A DNA stretch of 42,222 nucleotides from Terriglobia bacterium (lineage in GTDB: Bacteria; Acidobacteriota; Terriglobia; Terriglobales; Acidobacteriaceae), in contig JAIQFM010000011.1 of the NCBI GenBank assembly GCA_020073285.1, positions 1 through 42,222 on the forward strand, written 5' to 3'. Under the pieces are notes generated by a model, which made no database searches, was not told where the DNA came from, and worked only from the letters and a program-made list of their open reading frames with translations. The position numbers were made by a program, and so were the translations under genes. Below are positions 23,756 through 33,685 of this stretch, in pieces; within the stretch, counting starts at the first letter, position 1; each line of letters starts with the position of its first letter.

Positions 23756-26662
23756 ATGCCCCACGAACTACCCAAGGCGTACGACCCGGGCGCCATCGAG
23801 CAGCGCTGGGCGGAATACTGGGTGCGCGAGAAGCTGTTCGCGGTGAAGACGCCCGCGTCGGAGGTCGACGGTCGACGGTCGACGGTCGACGGAGTTCCCG
23901 CTACGTTCACCCTGCTGCTGCCGCCGCCCAACGTCACCGGCGCGCTCCACATGGGACACATGCTGGAGCACACCGAAAGCGACATCGTGGTGCGCTGGCG
24001 CCGCATGAAGGGCGATCTGACGCTGTGGATTCCGGGCACCGATCATGCCGGCATCGCGACGCAGATGCTGGTGGAGCGTCAACTGGCCAGCGAGGGCGTG
24101 GACCGGCGTCAGATGGGGCGCGAGAAATTCCTGGAGCGGGTGTGGCAGTGGCGCGAGCACTACGGCGGAACCATCCTCAAGCAAATGAAGCGGCTGGGCA
24201 CGTCGGTGGATTGGGAGCGCGAGTACTTCACCATGGACGAGCGGCTGTCGCGCGCGGTGAAGGAAGTGTTCGTGCGCCTGTACGAGGAGGGGCTGATCTA
24301 TCGCGGGGTGTACATCGTCAACTGGTGCCCGCGGTGCGTGACCGCGATCAGCGATCTGGAAGTGGTGCACGAGGACACGCCGGGCAAGCTGTACCAGATC
24401 AAGTATCCGGTGGCCGAAGAGAGGAGTCAGGAGTCAGGGGTCAGGAGTCAGGAGTCAGGCGGGAAAGAGTTCATCACCGTGGCGACGACGCGCCCGGAGA
24501 CCATGTTGGGCGACACGGCGGTAGCGGTGAATCCGGCGGATGAGCGCTACCGGCATCTGCACGGGAAGAAGGTCATCCTGCCGCTGATGAACCGCGAGAT
24601 TCCGATCATCCTGGATGAAGTTGCCAAGCCGGAGTTCGGCACGGGCGCGGTGAAGGTTACGCCGGCGCACGATCCCAACGACTACCAGGCCGGGTTGCGT
24701 CACGACCTGCCGCAGATCACGGTCATGGACGAGCACGCGCGCATGAACGAAAACGCCGGCCCGTATGCGGGGCTGGACCGCTTCGAGGCGCGCGAACGCG
24801 TCGTGCGCGATTTAGAAGCTCAGGGGCTGCTCGCCGGGACCAAGGATTACGTGGTGCCGCTGGGAAAGTGTCAGCGGTGCCATGCGATCGTGGAGCCGCG
24901 GCTTTCGACGCAGTGGTTTGTGGCGGTGAACAAACTGCCGGATGACAGCGATACAAATTTCATCGCCACACCGATGAGCATGGCGGGCGCGGCGGCGGAG
25001 GCAGTGAAGACGGGCGCGCTGCGCTTCACGCCGGAAAACAACGCGGCGGTTTATCTGCAATGGATGGAGAACCTGCACGACTGGTGCATCTCGCGGCAGT
25101 TGTGGTGGGGACATCGCATTCCGGCGTGGCACTGCGCGCAGTGCCGCAAGATCACAGTGGCGCGCGAGGCGCCGGCGGCGTGCCCGCATTGTGGCAGCTC
25201 GATCCTGGAGCAGGACCCGGACGTGCTGGATACGTGGTTCTCGTCGGCGCTGCTGCCGTTCACCACCCTGGGCTGGCCCGACGCAACGCGAGACCTGGAA
25301 GTGTTTTATCCCAACACGCTGCTGATTACCGGCTTCGACATCCTGTTTTTCTGGGTGGCGAGGATGGTGATGATGGGATGTCACTTTATGGCTTCAGGCG
25401 CAGGGCAGGAGTCAGGAGTCAGGAGTCGGGAGTCAGCGGAAAACGAGTTGGCGGAGAGTGTGCCGTTTCGCGAGGTCTACATCCACGCGCTGGTGCGGGA
25501 TGCGGAGCGGCAGAAGATGTCGAAGACCAAGGGCAACGTGCTGGATCCGATCGAGGTGATCGAGCAGTACGGCACCGACGCGACACGCTTCACGCTGGCA
25601 GCGCAGGCCGCGCCGGGAACCGACATTGCGTTCAATCCGTCGCGGACGGATGGATATCGCGCGTTTGCCAACAAGATTTGGAACGCGGCGCGGTTCATGT
25701 TTATGAACATTGACCGGGCGGCGGAGTCAGGCTCGTGGAATACCAGCGACTGGGCTGCAGCAGCGGCGGAGGAGTCGGGAGTCAGGAGTCAGGAGTCAGC
25801 GAAAGCCGGGGTGGCGCAATTCGAAGCGGTGGGGCTCGAGGACCGGTGGATCCTGTCGCGGTTCAATCGGGTGGCGCAGGAGATGAATGAGGCGATCCAG
25901 ACATATCGCTTCGACAACGCGTGCCACGTGATTTACCAATTTTTCTGGGGCGAGTTTTGCGACTGGTACCTGGAGCTGATCAAACCACGATTAAACAGCG
26001 AGGATCGCGAAACAGTCACGCGCGCATGCGCCAACCTGGTGGCGCTGTTTGAGGCGGCGCTGCGGCTGCTGCATCCCATCATGCCGTTTATCACCGAGGA
26101 GATCTGGCACGCGCTGTACGAGCAGAAGCCGCCGCTGAAATCCATTGCGCTGGCGCGGTATCCGCAGGCGGACCCGCGGCAGGTGAATGAGGCGGCCGAG
26201 ACGGAGATGGCAATCCTGCAAGATCTGATTGTTAGCGTGCGAAATTTGCGGGCGGAGTTGAAGGTGGAAGCGCGGCAGAATATTCCCATCCAGGTGCATA
26301 CGCAGGACGGCGTGCGGCGAATCTTCGAGGAGAACCGCGGCGCGGTGCAGCGGCTGGCTAACGTGGAGGAGATGGCGTTTGTACCACAGTCGCTGGCCAA
26401 GGAAGCGGGGGCGCGATCGACCGCGAGGTTTGAAGTGCGCGTTCTGTACGAAAAGAAAATCAATGTCGCGGCGGAACGCGAGCGGCTGAACAAAGAATTG
26501 GCGAGGATCGAAAAGCAGATTGAGAGCGCAGAGCGGCAGTTGGGCAACGAACAGTTTCTGGCAAAGGCCCCGGCGAAGGTGGTGGAGGGCTTGCGGAAGC
26601 AGTTGGCGGAATCGGAGGTGGTGCGCGGAAAAATGCGCGCCGCGCTGGATGAGCTTGGTTGA
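23756..26662 (+). CDS. valS: Valyl-tRNA synthetase with in-frame repeat-derived inserts
   Basis: Class I aminoacyl-tRNA synthetase charging tRNA-Val in the cytoplasm, with an editing domain that hydrolyses Thr-tRNA. HIGH motif is PPNVTGALHMGHM (near residue 58), KMSKS is KMSKTKGN (near 590), the zinc-like knuckles are CQRCH and CAQC/CPHC, and the C-terminal coiled coil (NVAAERERLNKELARIEKQI) is typical. Unusual are inserts translated from tandem heptamers: QESGVRSQES-type peptides at about residues 221-236, 549-561 and 671-683, and VDGRRSTVDG at 36-45. They lie between domain elements, so function is probably kept. Length is 968 residues. The ATG follows GAAGAG. Upstream lies the recurrent CGTTTGACC...CACCCGCC sequence. 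Confidence 0.96.
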   Translation: MPHELPKAYDPGAIEQRWAEYWVREKLFAVKTPASEVDGRRSTVDGVPATFTLLLPPPNVTGALHMGHMLEHTESDIVVRWRRMKGDLTLWIPGTDHAGIATQMLVERQLASEGVDRRQMGREKFLERVWQWREHYGGTILKQMKRLGTSVDWEREYFTMDERLSRAVKEVFVRLYEEGLIYRGVYIVNWCPRCVTAISDLEVVHEDTPGKLYQIKYPVAEERSQESGVRSQESGGKEFITVATTRPETMLGDTAVAVNPADERYRHLHGKKVILPLMNREIPIILDEVAKPEFGTGAVKVTPAHDPNDYQAGLRHDLPQITVMDEHARMNENAGPYAGLDRFEARERVVRDLEAQGLLAGTKDYVVPLGKCQRCHAIVEPRLSTQWFVAVNKLPDDSDTNFIATPMSMAGAAAEAVKTGALRFTPENNAAVYLQWMENLHDWCISRQLWWGHRIPAWHCAQCRKITVAREAPAACPHCGSSILEQDPDVLDTWFSSALLPFTTLGWPDATRDLEVFYPNTLLITGFDILFFWVARMVMMGCHFMASGAGQESGVRSRESAENELAESVPFREVYIHALVRDAERQKMSKTKGNVLDPIEVIEQYGTDATRFTLAAQAAPGTDIAFNPSRTDGYRAFANKIWNAARFMFMNIDRAAESGSWNTSDWAAAAAEESGVRSQESAKAGVAQFEAVGLEDRWILSRFNRVAQEMNEAIQTYRFDNACHVIYQFFWGEFCDWYLELIKPRLNSEDRETVTRACANLVALFEAALRLLHPIMPFITEEIWHALYEQKPPLKSIALARYPQADPRQVNEAAETEMAILQDLIVSVRNLRAELKVEARQNIPIQVHTQDGVRRIFEENRGAVQRLANVEEMAFVPQSLAKEAGARSTARFEVRVLYEKKINVAAERERLNKELARIEKQIESAERQLGNEQFLAKAPAKVVEGLRKQLAESEVVRGKMRAALDELG
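23862..23893. repeat. Heptamer repeat GTCGACG inside valS
   Basis: Four tandem GTCGACG units at codons 35-46 of valS, absent from the duplicated valS fragment, which runs straight on without them. Confidence 0.75.
24421..24462. repeat. Heptamer repeat GGAGTCA inside valS (first insert)
   Basis: About five GGAGTCA units (one variant GGGGTCA) between the strand YQIKYPV and the editing-domain strand KEFITVATTRPETM. Confidence 0.8.
25405..25438. repeat. Heptamer repeat GGAGTCA inside valS (second insert)
   Basis: About four GGAGTCA units after VMMGCHFMASGAG and before the strand leading to KMSKTKGN. Confidence 0.8.
25768..25800. repeat. Heptamer repeat GGAGTCA inside valS (third insert)
   Basis: About four GGAGTCA units in the linker between the catalytic core and the anticodon-binding helical domain (before LEDRWILSRF). 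Confidence 0.8.
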
Positions 26663-26689
26663 GGCGCCTGCGAGCGGTGTTTGGCGGCA

Positions 26690-26750
26690 GTAGGGGTCCT
26701 TCGACTCGGCGTCGCAAAGCGGGGATGCCTCGGTCAGGATGACATTGGTT
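26690..26750. repeat. GGGTCCTTCGACTCGG...CTCGGTCAGGATGACA intergenic repeat
   Basis: Degenerate member of the palindromic GTCATCCTGA/TCAGGATGAC-type intergenic element, also represented at 11586-11656. It lies in the short gap between valS and nadC. Confidence 0.5.
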
Positions 26751-26779
26751 TATTTTTTTGCGAACACGGGACGCTAGCG

Positions 26780-27658
26780 ATGGACTGGCATTCGAGAAAA
26801 ATCACCGCGATCCTGGAGAACGCGCTGCTGGAAGACAGGGCGACGCGCGATGCGACGACCTATGCCTGCATCGAGCCGCAGCAGCAGGCGACGGCGACGG
26901 TGATGACGAAGCAGGATTGCGTGCTCGCTGGAGTGGGCGTGATCGCGCGCACGCTGGAAGTGTTCGCGCAACTGGACGGCACGGTGAGCGGCTATGCCGA
27001 CGTCAGGAGCCATCCGGAAATTTTCGACGGCGTGCGCCTGCGGAAGGGTGACTTCGTGGCGGTGATCCAGCATAACGCGCGCGTGATTCTGTCGTGCGAG
27101 CGGGTGATCCTGAACCTGCTGCAGCGGCTGAGCGGGATCGCCACCATGACCCGCAAATTTGTCGACGCGGTCGAAGGCACGAAGGCGCGCATCCTGGACA
27201 CGCGCAAGACCGCGCCCGGTCTGCGCATGCTCGACAAGTACGCGGTGCGCTGCGGCGGCGGACATAATCACCGGCTCGATCTCAGCGATGGCGTGCTGAT
27301 CAAGAACAATCACATCGCGCTGGCGGGCGGGATCGCGCCGGTGCTGGCGCGGGCGCACCGCAATCGGCGAGGCGATCAGCCCATCGAGATCGAGGTGCGC
27401 AACCTGGAAGAGTTCGAGCAGGCCTTGCAGAACGGCGCGGAGGCGGTGCTGCTGGACAATATGCCGGTGGACGACGTCAGGCGCGCGGTGGAGCGCCTGG
27501 AGAGGCACACGCGGCGCGTGCCGCTGGAAGTTTCGGGCGGGATCAACCTGCAGACGGTGCGCGCTTACGCGGAAACGGGCGTGGAGTACATTTCCATCGG
27601 CGCACTGACGCACTCGCCGGCGGCCGTGGACATGAATCTGAGGACGAAGCCGACCTGA
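26780..27658 (+). CDS. nadC: Nicotinate-nucleotide pyrophosphorylase (quinolinate phosphoribosyltransferase)
   Basis: Converts quinolinate and PRPP to nicotinate mononucleotide, CO2 and pyrophosphate in NAD biosynthesis. Family motifs are VLAGVGVIARTLEVF, ERVILNLLQRLSGIAT, ILDTRKTAPGLRMLDKYAVR (substrate-binding Arg/Lys), GGGHNHRLDLSDGVLIKNNH, VLLDNMPVDDVRRAV and LEVSGGINL near the end. Length of 292 residues matches the family. The ATG at 26780 is chosen because an open extension of 33 residues upstream is coded by the intergenic repeat; a weak GGGAC lies upstream. It follows valS by 117 bases on the same strand. Confidence 0.95.
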   Translation: MDWHSRKITAILENALLEDRATRDATTYACIEPQQQATATVMTKQDCVLAGVGVIARTLEVFAQLDGTVSGYADVRSHPEIFDGVRLRKGDFVAVIQHNARVILSCERVILNLLQRLSGIATMTRKFVDAVEGTKARILDTRKTAPGLRMLDKYAVRCGGGHNHRLDLSDGVLIKNNHIALAGGIAPVLARAHRNRRGDQPIEIEVRNLEEFEQALQNGAEAVLLDNMPVDDVRRAVERLERHTRRVPLEVSGGINLQTVRAYAETGVEYISIGALTHSPAAVDMNLRTKPT

Positions 27659-27775
27659 GAGCGATTGACGGATTTACGGACTGAAGAATCGACGGATTGA
27701 GTGCTCCGACGAAGGGCGAGCAATCCGCCAATTCGTCATTTTTTCCATTCGTAAATCCGCCACATAGGCATGGCG
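27659..27775. repeat. Intergenic element with 8-bp period and inverted arms
   Basis: The left arm has octamers GATTGACG, GATTTACG, AATCGACG and GATTGAGT; the right arm has GCAATCCG, CCAATTCG, TCCATTCG and TAAATCCG. The arms are approximate reverse complements. It has the same architecture as 880-1020 and 36440-36578. The remainder to 27983 contains no gene and should hold the gyrB promoter. Confidence 0.6.
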
Positions 27776-27917
27776 TTGACCACTCCAAATTCCAGCGTTG
27801 TAAGTGGCTGTTCCACAGCGTTTTACGGACCATCTGCGCCGCCAAATTCCCTTCCATCTGTGGTAAAATCAGAACTGTTCGGGCGGCGACTAAGTGCGAG
27901 TAAATTCAATAGTTTGA

Positions 27918-30638
<2,721 letters not shown>

Positions 30639-30675
30639 TCTTCAGTCGCCAGGGCGGGAGAGATTTCTCGCTGAG

Positions 30676-30853
30676 TTTTTGCAGCCTGCGAGGGCGCATT
30701 AACAAGCTGCTTGGCCGCTCGGGCGCGGTTTGGCAGGAAGAGTACTTCGACACGGCGATCCGCAGGTCGGAGAACCTCGATCAGAAAATGGAGCATGTGC
30801 GTCAGAATCCCGTTCGTGCTGGGCTGGTCACGAGCGCGGAACGCTACGAATAG
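30676..30853 (+). pseudogene. C-terminal remnant of a REP-associated tyrosine transposase (RAYT/Y1-type)
   Basis: Without its N-terminal catalytic part, the frame reads RGRINKLLGRSGAVWQEEYF and then ENLDQKMEHVRQNPVRAGLV before a stop. This is the conserved C-terminal half of transposase IS200-like/RAYT proteins (family pattern: GR.G.VWQ.EYFD then N.vrAGLv). The catalytic His-x-His and Tyr are missing, so it is inactive. Confidence 0.75.
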
Positions 30854-30865
30854 CGTTGGGAATCG

Positions 30866-30945
30866 CCGCGGCCGAGGGCGGCTGCGGCCCTACAACTTCC
30901 CGGCAAATGAAGGGTGGTTCCGGCGAGGGCGCCGGAACCTACAAT
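30866..30945. repeat. GGCGAGGGCGCCGG-type palindromic repeats
   Basis: Two hairpin elements (GGCCGAGGGCGGCTGCGGCC and GGTTCCGGCGAGGGCGCCGG followed by AACC) related to those at 11683-11762. Confidence 0.5.
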
Positions 30946-30992
30946 GATATTTAGTCGATCCTATAACGCGACAACATTGTCCATCCGACGAC

Positions 30993-31040
30993 TCTGGGCT
31001 GGTCACGAGCGCGGAAGGTTACGAATGGTGTTGTCGGGTG
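30993..31040 (+). pseudogene. Second copy of the RAYT 3' tail
   Basis: CTGGGCTGGTCACGAGCGCG followed by GA is shared with 30819-30840, and the following bases are close. This is a second, shorter tail of the same transposase gene type about 170 bases after the first. Confidence 0.6.
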
Positions 31041-31066
31041 GATTAGGACACTACCCAAATTCCCGG

Positions 31067-31096
31067 TTGACACCTGCCCCTGTGACGAGGCATGAT
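31067..31096 (+). promoter_or_regulatory. Candidate promoter of the aroQ leader
   Basis: TTGACA (31067-31072), an 18-base spacer, then CATGAT (31091-31096). Transcription would begin near 31103, leaving only a few bases before the leader ATG. Confidence 0.4.
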
Positions 31097-31108
31097 GCTC
31101 TTGCGCAT

Positions 31109-31198
31109 ATGTCTCGCACGCGATTTAGCTTCGCCTTTAGCTACCGCTACTTCTTTGGGAGTGGCGGCTTCGGCGGAGCTTGTGCGTACGTGCCGTAA
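31109..31198 (+). CDS. Phe/Tyr-rich leader peptide of a transcription attenuator
   Basis: A 29-codon ORF whose product has Phe at positions 6, 8, 10, 15, 16 and 21 and Tyr at 12, 14 and 27; nine of 29 residues are aromatic ring amino acids made from prephenate. The densest run (Tyr-Arg-Tyr-Phe-Phe, 31142-31156) lies on the 5' strand of hairpin 1:2. The ORF ends 80 bases before the chorismate mutase gene, with an intrinsic terminator in between. The role would be to sense charged tRNA-Phe/tRNA-Tyr by ribosome stalling, like pheL of enterobacteria. No good ribosome site is seen; with the proposed promoter the message would be nearly leaderless. An overlapping ORF in another frame (31092-31205) has a GAGG site but no aromatic bias. 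Confidence 0.75.
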   Translation: MSRTRFSFAFSYRYFFGSGGFGGACAYVP

Positions 31199-31256
31199 CA
31201 ACTAAGTAAGCGCAAGAAATTCCAGACCGAGGCCGCGAACTCTCAGGGTTCGCGGC
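31144..31256 (+). promoter_or_regulatory. Phenylalanine/tyrosine-type attenuator: competing helices 1:2, 2:3 and 3:4
   Basis: Helix 1:2 pairs CCGCTACTTC (31144-31153) with GGAGTGGCGG (31158-31167), 10 bp with two G-U pairs and loop TTTG. Helix 2:3 pairs GCGGCTTCGG (31164-31173) with CCGAGGCCGC (31227-31236), 10 bp with one G-U, extended by GAGT/ACTC (31159-31162 with 31239-31242). Helix 3:4 pairs GCCGCGAAC (31232-31240) with GTTCGCGGC (31248-31256), 9 perfect bp. Helices 2:3 and 3:4 exclude each other, as do 1:2 and 2:3. A ribosome stalled at the Tyr/Phe codons blocks segment 1, frees 2 to pair with 3 and prevents termination. Confidence 0.75.
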
Positions 31257-31268
31257 TTTTGCTTTTTC
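31231..31268 (+). terminator. Intrinsic terminator (attenuator 3:4) before aroQ
   Basis: A 9-bp perfect GC-rich stem (31232-31240 with 31248-31256), loop TCTCAGG, followed by TTTTGCTTTTT. It stands between the leader ORF and the aroQ ribosome site, where a simple gene-end terminator has no gene to end. Confidence 0.85.
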
Positions 31269-31278
31269 AGGAGACTCC

Positions 31279-31548
31279 ATGTCCACCCAAGTGTCCGACT
31301 GGCGCGCCGCCATTGACGTTCTCGACGGCCAGCTTCTCAACCTGCTCAACATCCGAGCCAAGCTGGCCTACGAGCTGGCCAAAGTCAAACGCGAACGCGG
31401 GATGGAGATCATCGATCCCGAACGCGAGCAACAGGTATTGGATCGTGTCCGCCGCAGCAACGACGGCCCGTTCGACCACGACGCCATCACCCGCATCTTC
31501 CAGAGCATCATCCAGGAAGCGCGGCGCGTGCAGGCCGGAGCGGAATAG
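31279..31548 (+). CDS. aroQ: Monofunctional chorismate mutase, AroQ (type II) fold
   Basis: Rearranges chorismate to prephenate, the committed step to phenylalanine and tyrosine; a small all-helical cytoplasmic dimer. The 89-residue chain has the AroQ pattern: WRAAIDVLDGQLLNLLNIRA (first Arg helix), ELAKVKRERG with the active-site Lys, then IIDPEREQQVLDRV with Arg-Glu, and a final helix FQSIIQEARR. AGGAG lies 7 bases before the ATG. No fused prephenate dehydratase or dehydrogenase domain is present. The upstream Phe/Tyr leader and terminator predict attenuation by aromatic amino acid supply. lpxC lies about 300 bases downstream on the same strand. Confidence 0.92.
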   Translation: MSTQVSDWRAAIDVLDGQLLNLLNIRAKLAYELAKVKRERGMEIIDPEREQQVLDRVRRSNDGPFDHDAITRIFQSIIQEARRVQAGAE

Positions 31549-31572
31549 GGTCGCACCAATTGGGGTCGCGTC

Positions 31573-31605
31573 TACCCACATCTGCCAAAGGCGGGCAGAT
31601 GTGGG
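31573..31605. repeat. CCCACATCTGCC hairpin repeat
   Basis: CCCACATCTGCC and GGCAGATGTGGG form a perfect 12-bp stem around a 7-base loop. A related CCCCACATGTGGGG palindrome lies near 40717-40730. Confidence 0.6.
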
Positions 31606-31754
31606 GCACCAAGCGCTTCCTGCTGGCCCTATTCCTGATTCTGCTGGTCTTGGTCCTGATCTTCGGCGGCAGCCTTTTTCGCGCGCCACGCGTTAGAACG
31701 ACTGATGCGTCCCACCCTTGGCAGTGCGTCCAAAATGCCCATAGGTGTGGCTAA
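31599..31754 (+). CDS. Possible single-span membrane peptide (51 aa)
   Basis: Unrecognised. The ATG lies in the hairpin repeat and is followed by KRFLLALFLILLVLVLIFGG, a convincing membrane span of about 20 residues, then a short polar tail. It could be a real small membrane protein between aroQ and lpxC or a remnant. The start codon inside a repeat and the tail running into repeat-like sequence lower confidence. Confidence 0.35.
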   Translation: MWGTKRFLLALFLILLVLVLIFGGSLFRAPRVRTTDASHPWQCVQNAHRCG

Positions 31755-31855
31755 TTTGCCACAGGCGGTTTCCGCATCCTCCGATGTAATCTGCTCATCA
31801 TAGAATAGTTAGACAAGGATCGGAACTTCACAGGCAGGCGCGGGTCTGTTTCAAC

Positions 31856-32785
31856 ATGCCCGTGCGGAGAGCGACCGGAACCTCCCTTCTGGCCTACGAG
31901 CAGACAATCCGCGGTGCGGTCGAATGTGAGGGCGTAGGCCTGCACTCCGGCGCCCCGGTGCACATGCGCCTGCTGCCGGCTCCGGCAGGGACAGGCATTG
32001 TCTTCCGCCGGGTGGACCTCGACGGCTTTCTGGTCGAGGCCGACAGCCGCAACGTGGCCCGCGTCAGCTACGCCACCAGCCTGATGAAAAAAGGCGTGCT
32101 CATCTCCACTACCGAGCACCTGTTGTCGGCATTCATCGGCCTGGGCGTGGACAACGCCATCGTCGAGCTGGACAACCTGGAGTTGCCCATCCTGGACGGC
32201 AGCGCGCGCCCCTTCATGGATATGGTGATGAGCGTCGGGCTAAAGACGCAGCGCCGCCGGCGCGTGTACCTGCGCATCCGGCGCGAACTGGAGTTGCGTG
32301 AGGGCGACAAGTTCATCGCCGTGTATCCTGCGCCGGGATACTCGGTTTCCTACACCATCAACTTTCCGCACCCGCTGATCGGGCGCGAGACCTTCGAGGT
32401 CGAACTCTCCGACGGGCAGTATCGACGCGAAATCGCGGCGGCGCGCACCTTCGGCTTTATCGAGCAGGAAAAGGCGATGCGCAACATGGGCCTGATCCGC
32501 GGCGCGACACCGGAAAACGTCATCGTGCTGACGCGCGACCGCATAGTCAACGGCCCGCTGCGCTATCACGACGAATTCGTGCGCCACAAAGTGCTGGACT
32601 TGATCGGCGACTTGGCGCTGCTCGGCCGGCGGATCATCGGACGCGTGGTGGCCGATCGCGCTGGCCACGCCATGCACACGGCGCTGGTCTCACGCCTGCT
32701 GCGCGATCGCACGTTGTGGGAAGAAACCAGCGACGAAACTTCCCCCGAGCCCGCGTACGCGCCTAGGGCCGAACTCCGCACTTAG
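31856..32785 (+). CDS. lpxC: UDP-3-O-acyl-N-acetylglucosamine deacetylase
   Basis: Zinc deacetylase catalysing the committed step of lipid A biosynthesis, so the cell is expected to make lipopolysaccharide. Conserved features are VECEGVGLHSGAPV near residue 22, the zinc-ligand His88 in STTEHLLSAF, ELPILDGSARPF, ARTFGFIEQ, the remaining zinc ligands His244 and Asp248 in HKVLDLIGD, and the catalytic His271 in GHAMHTALV. The spacing agrees with E. coli LpxC. Length is 309 residues. The ATG at 31856 has only a weak ribosome site but puts the domain at the correct distance. Confidence 0.96.
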   Translation: MPVRRATGTSLLAYEQTIRGAVECEGVGLHSGAPVHMRLLPAPAGTGIVFRRVDLDGFLVEADSRNVARVSYATSLMKKGVLISTTEHLLSAFIGLGVDNAIVELDNLELPILDGSARPFMDMVMSVGLKTQRRRRVYLRIRRELELREGDKFIAVYPAPGYSVSYTINFPHPLIGRETFEVELSDGQYRREIAAARTFGFIEQEKAMRNMGLIRGATPENVIVLTRDRIVNGPLRYHDEFVRHKVLDLIGDLALLGRRIIGRVVADRAGHAMHTALVSRLLRDRTLWEETSDETSPEPAYAPRAELRT

Positions 32786-32837
32786 TAAGAGAGTGGCCAG
32801 AGGCTAGAATAGTGGCCAGTTTCACTCAACACGCGCC

Positions 32838-32932
32838 GGCCGCCGAAACACGGAGATCACCGAGGTTCAGCGAGATTGATCGAAGGGAATTCTCGGTCCA
32901 GGTCGGTCGCCTCGATGTCTCGGTGGTGACGT
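32838..32932. repeat. Intergenic element with about 9-bp period (ACCGAG / CTCGGTG arms)
   Basis: Relative of 5293-5388. It separates lpxC from the convergent PilZ gene. Confidence 0.5.
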
Positions 32933-32944
32933 GGAACCCCGGCG

Positions 32945-33685
32945 CTACTTCCAGAATCTCCATTTTACCGGCATGGGTACCGGTTTTTTTTCCGGATTCA
33001 TTGTCTGGTTGAACCAGTGCGCCAGGTGTTCCTTGACGGAGAAGGGCGGATTTTCGAAGCGGATGCCGCCTTGGCCTTCCCCGTCGAACCAGGCGATTGT
33101 ACCGGGAGTTTCAATCCAATTGTGCGTTCCAGGCAAGATGAAGCGCAGGGTCGCAACCGCTTTCATGTCCGGCGGCGGCGATTTCAGCTTTACCGCCATG
33201 CCGCCTTCACTCAGGTTGATGGCCGTGGCCAGAATCTCGAAATGGCGATGGTTGTTCTTGTCCTCATATTTCAGGGTGACCGCGAGGTCCACCGGGTGGC
33301 GGTAGTAGAGGCGCCGCTCCGCTACCATCATGCCGTGGACGGCGCGAAAGCTGCGCTGGGCGCGATCGGCGGTGATGGGCTTTTCCAGCGCCAGGTTGGC
33401 CCCCAGTTCGAACGCGCTGCGCACGCTGGTGACGCCGTTGATGATGGCGAAGGCGGTGGAAGTCTTGTTAGACGTGGTCAGGCGTACGCTGCGCAGCACG
33501 TCGAGGGCGCCGTGCACGTCGTCGCAGTCAATGATGATGGCGTCCCATTTCTTGCGGGCCAACTGTTCCGCCGCCTTGTCCGGCAGGGTGCAGACCTCGA
33601 CGTCAATCTCTAGGTCGTTCAGCACCCGCCGCAACACGCGAATTACATCGTCGTCACGGCTGAGCAGCAGGGACTGCAGCGCCAT
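32945..33685 (-). CDS. Receiver-like plus PilZ domain protein
   Basis: A 246-residue two-domain regulator. Residues about 5-120 form a receiver-like domain (LLLSRDDDVIRVLRRVL, AIIIDCDDVHGAL with a possible acceptor Asp, and LALEKPIT with the conserved Lys), although its acidic pocket is atypical. Residues about 125-235 form a PilZ domain with the c-di-GMP-binding arginines in ERRLYYRHPV and the N-x-S-x-x-G motif in AINLSEGGMAV. It probably links c-di-GMP to motility or envelope control. ATG 33685 was chosen over a longer open frame (to 33742). It converges on lpxC. Confidence 0.85.
   Translation of the reverse strand: MALQSLLLSRDDDVIRVLRRVLNDLEIDVEVCTLPDKAAEQLARKKWDAIIIDCDDVHGALDVLRSVRLTTSNKTSTAFAIINGVTSVRSAFELGANLALEKPITADRAQRSFRAVHGMMVAERRLYYRHPVDLAVTLKYEDKNNHRHFEILATAINLSEGGMAVKLKSPPPDMKAVATLRFILPGTHNWIETPGTIAWFDGEGQGGIRFENPPFSVKEHLAHWFNQTMNPEKKPVPMPVKWRFWK

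Noticed and set aside
24421-25800. CRISPR-like array in valS
   Set aside because: Units are 7 bases and directly tandem, with no spacers; they are translated simple repeats.
30914-31198. Long ORF reading into the aroQ leader
   Set aside because: Its first two thirds are repeat and transposase-tail sequence with no ribosome site; only the last 29 codons from ATG 31109 have a meaningful pattern.
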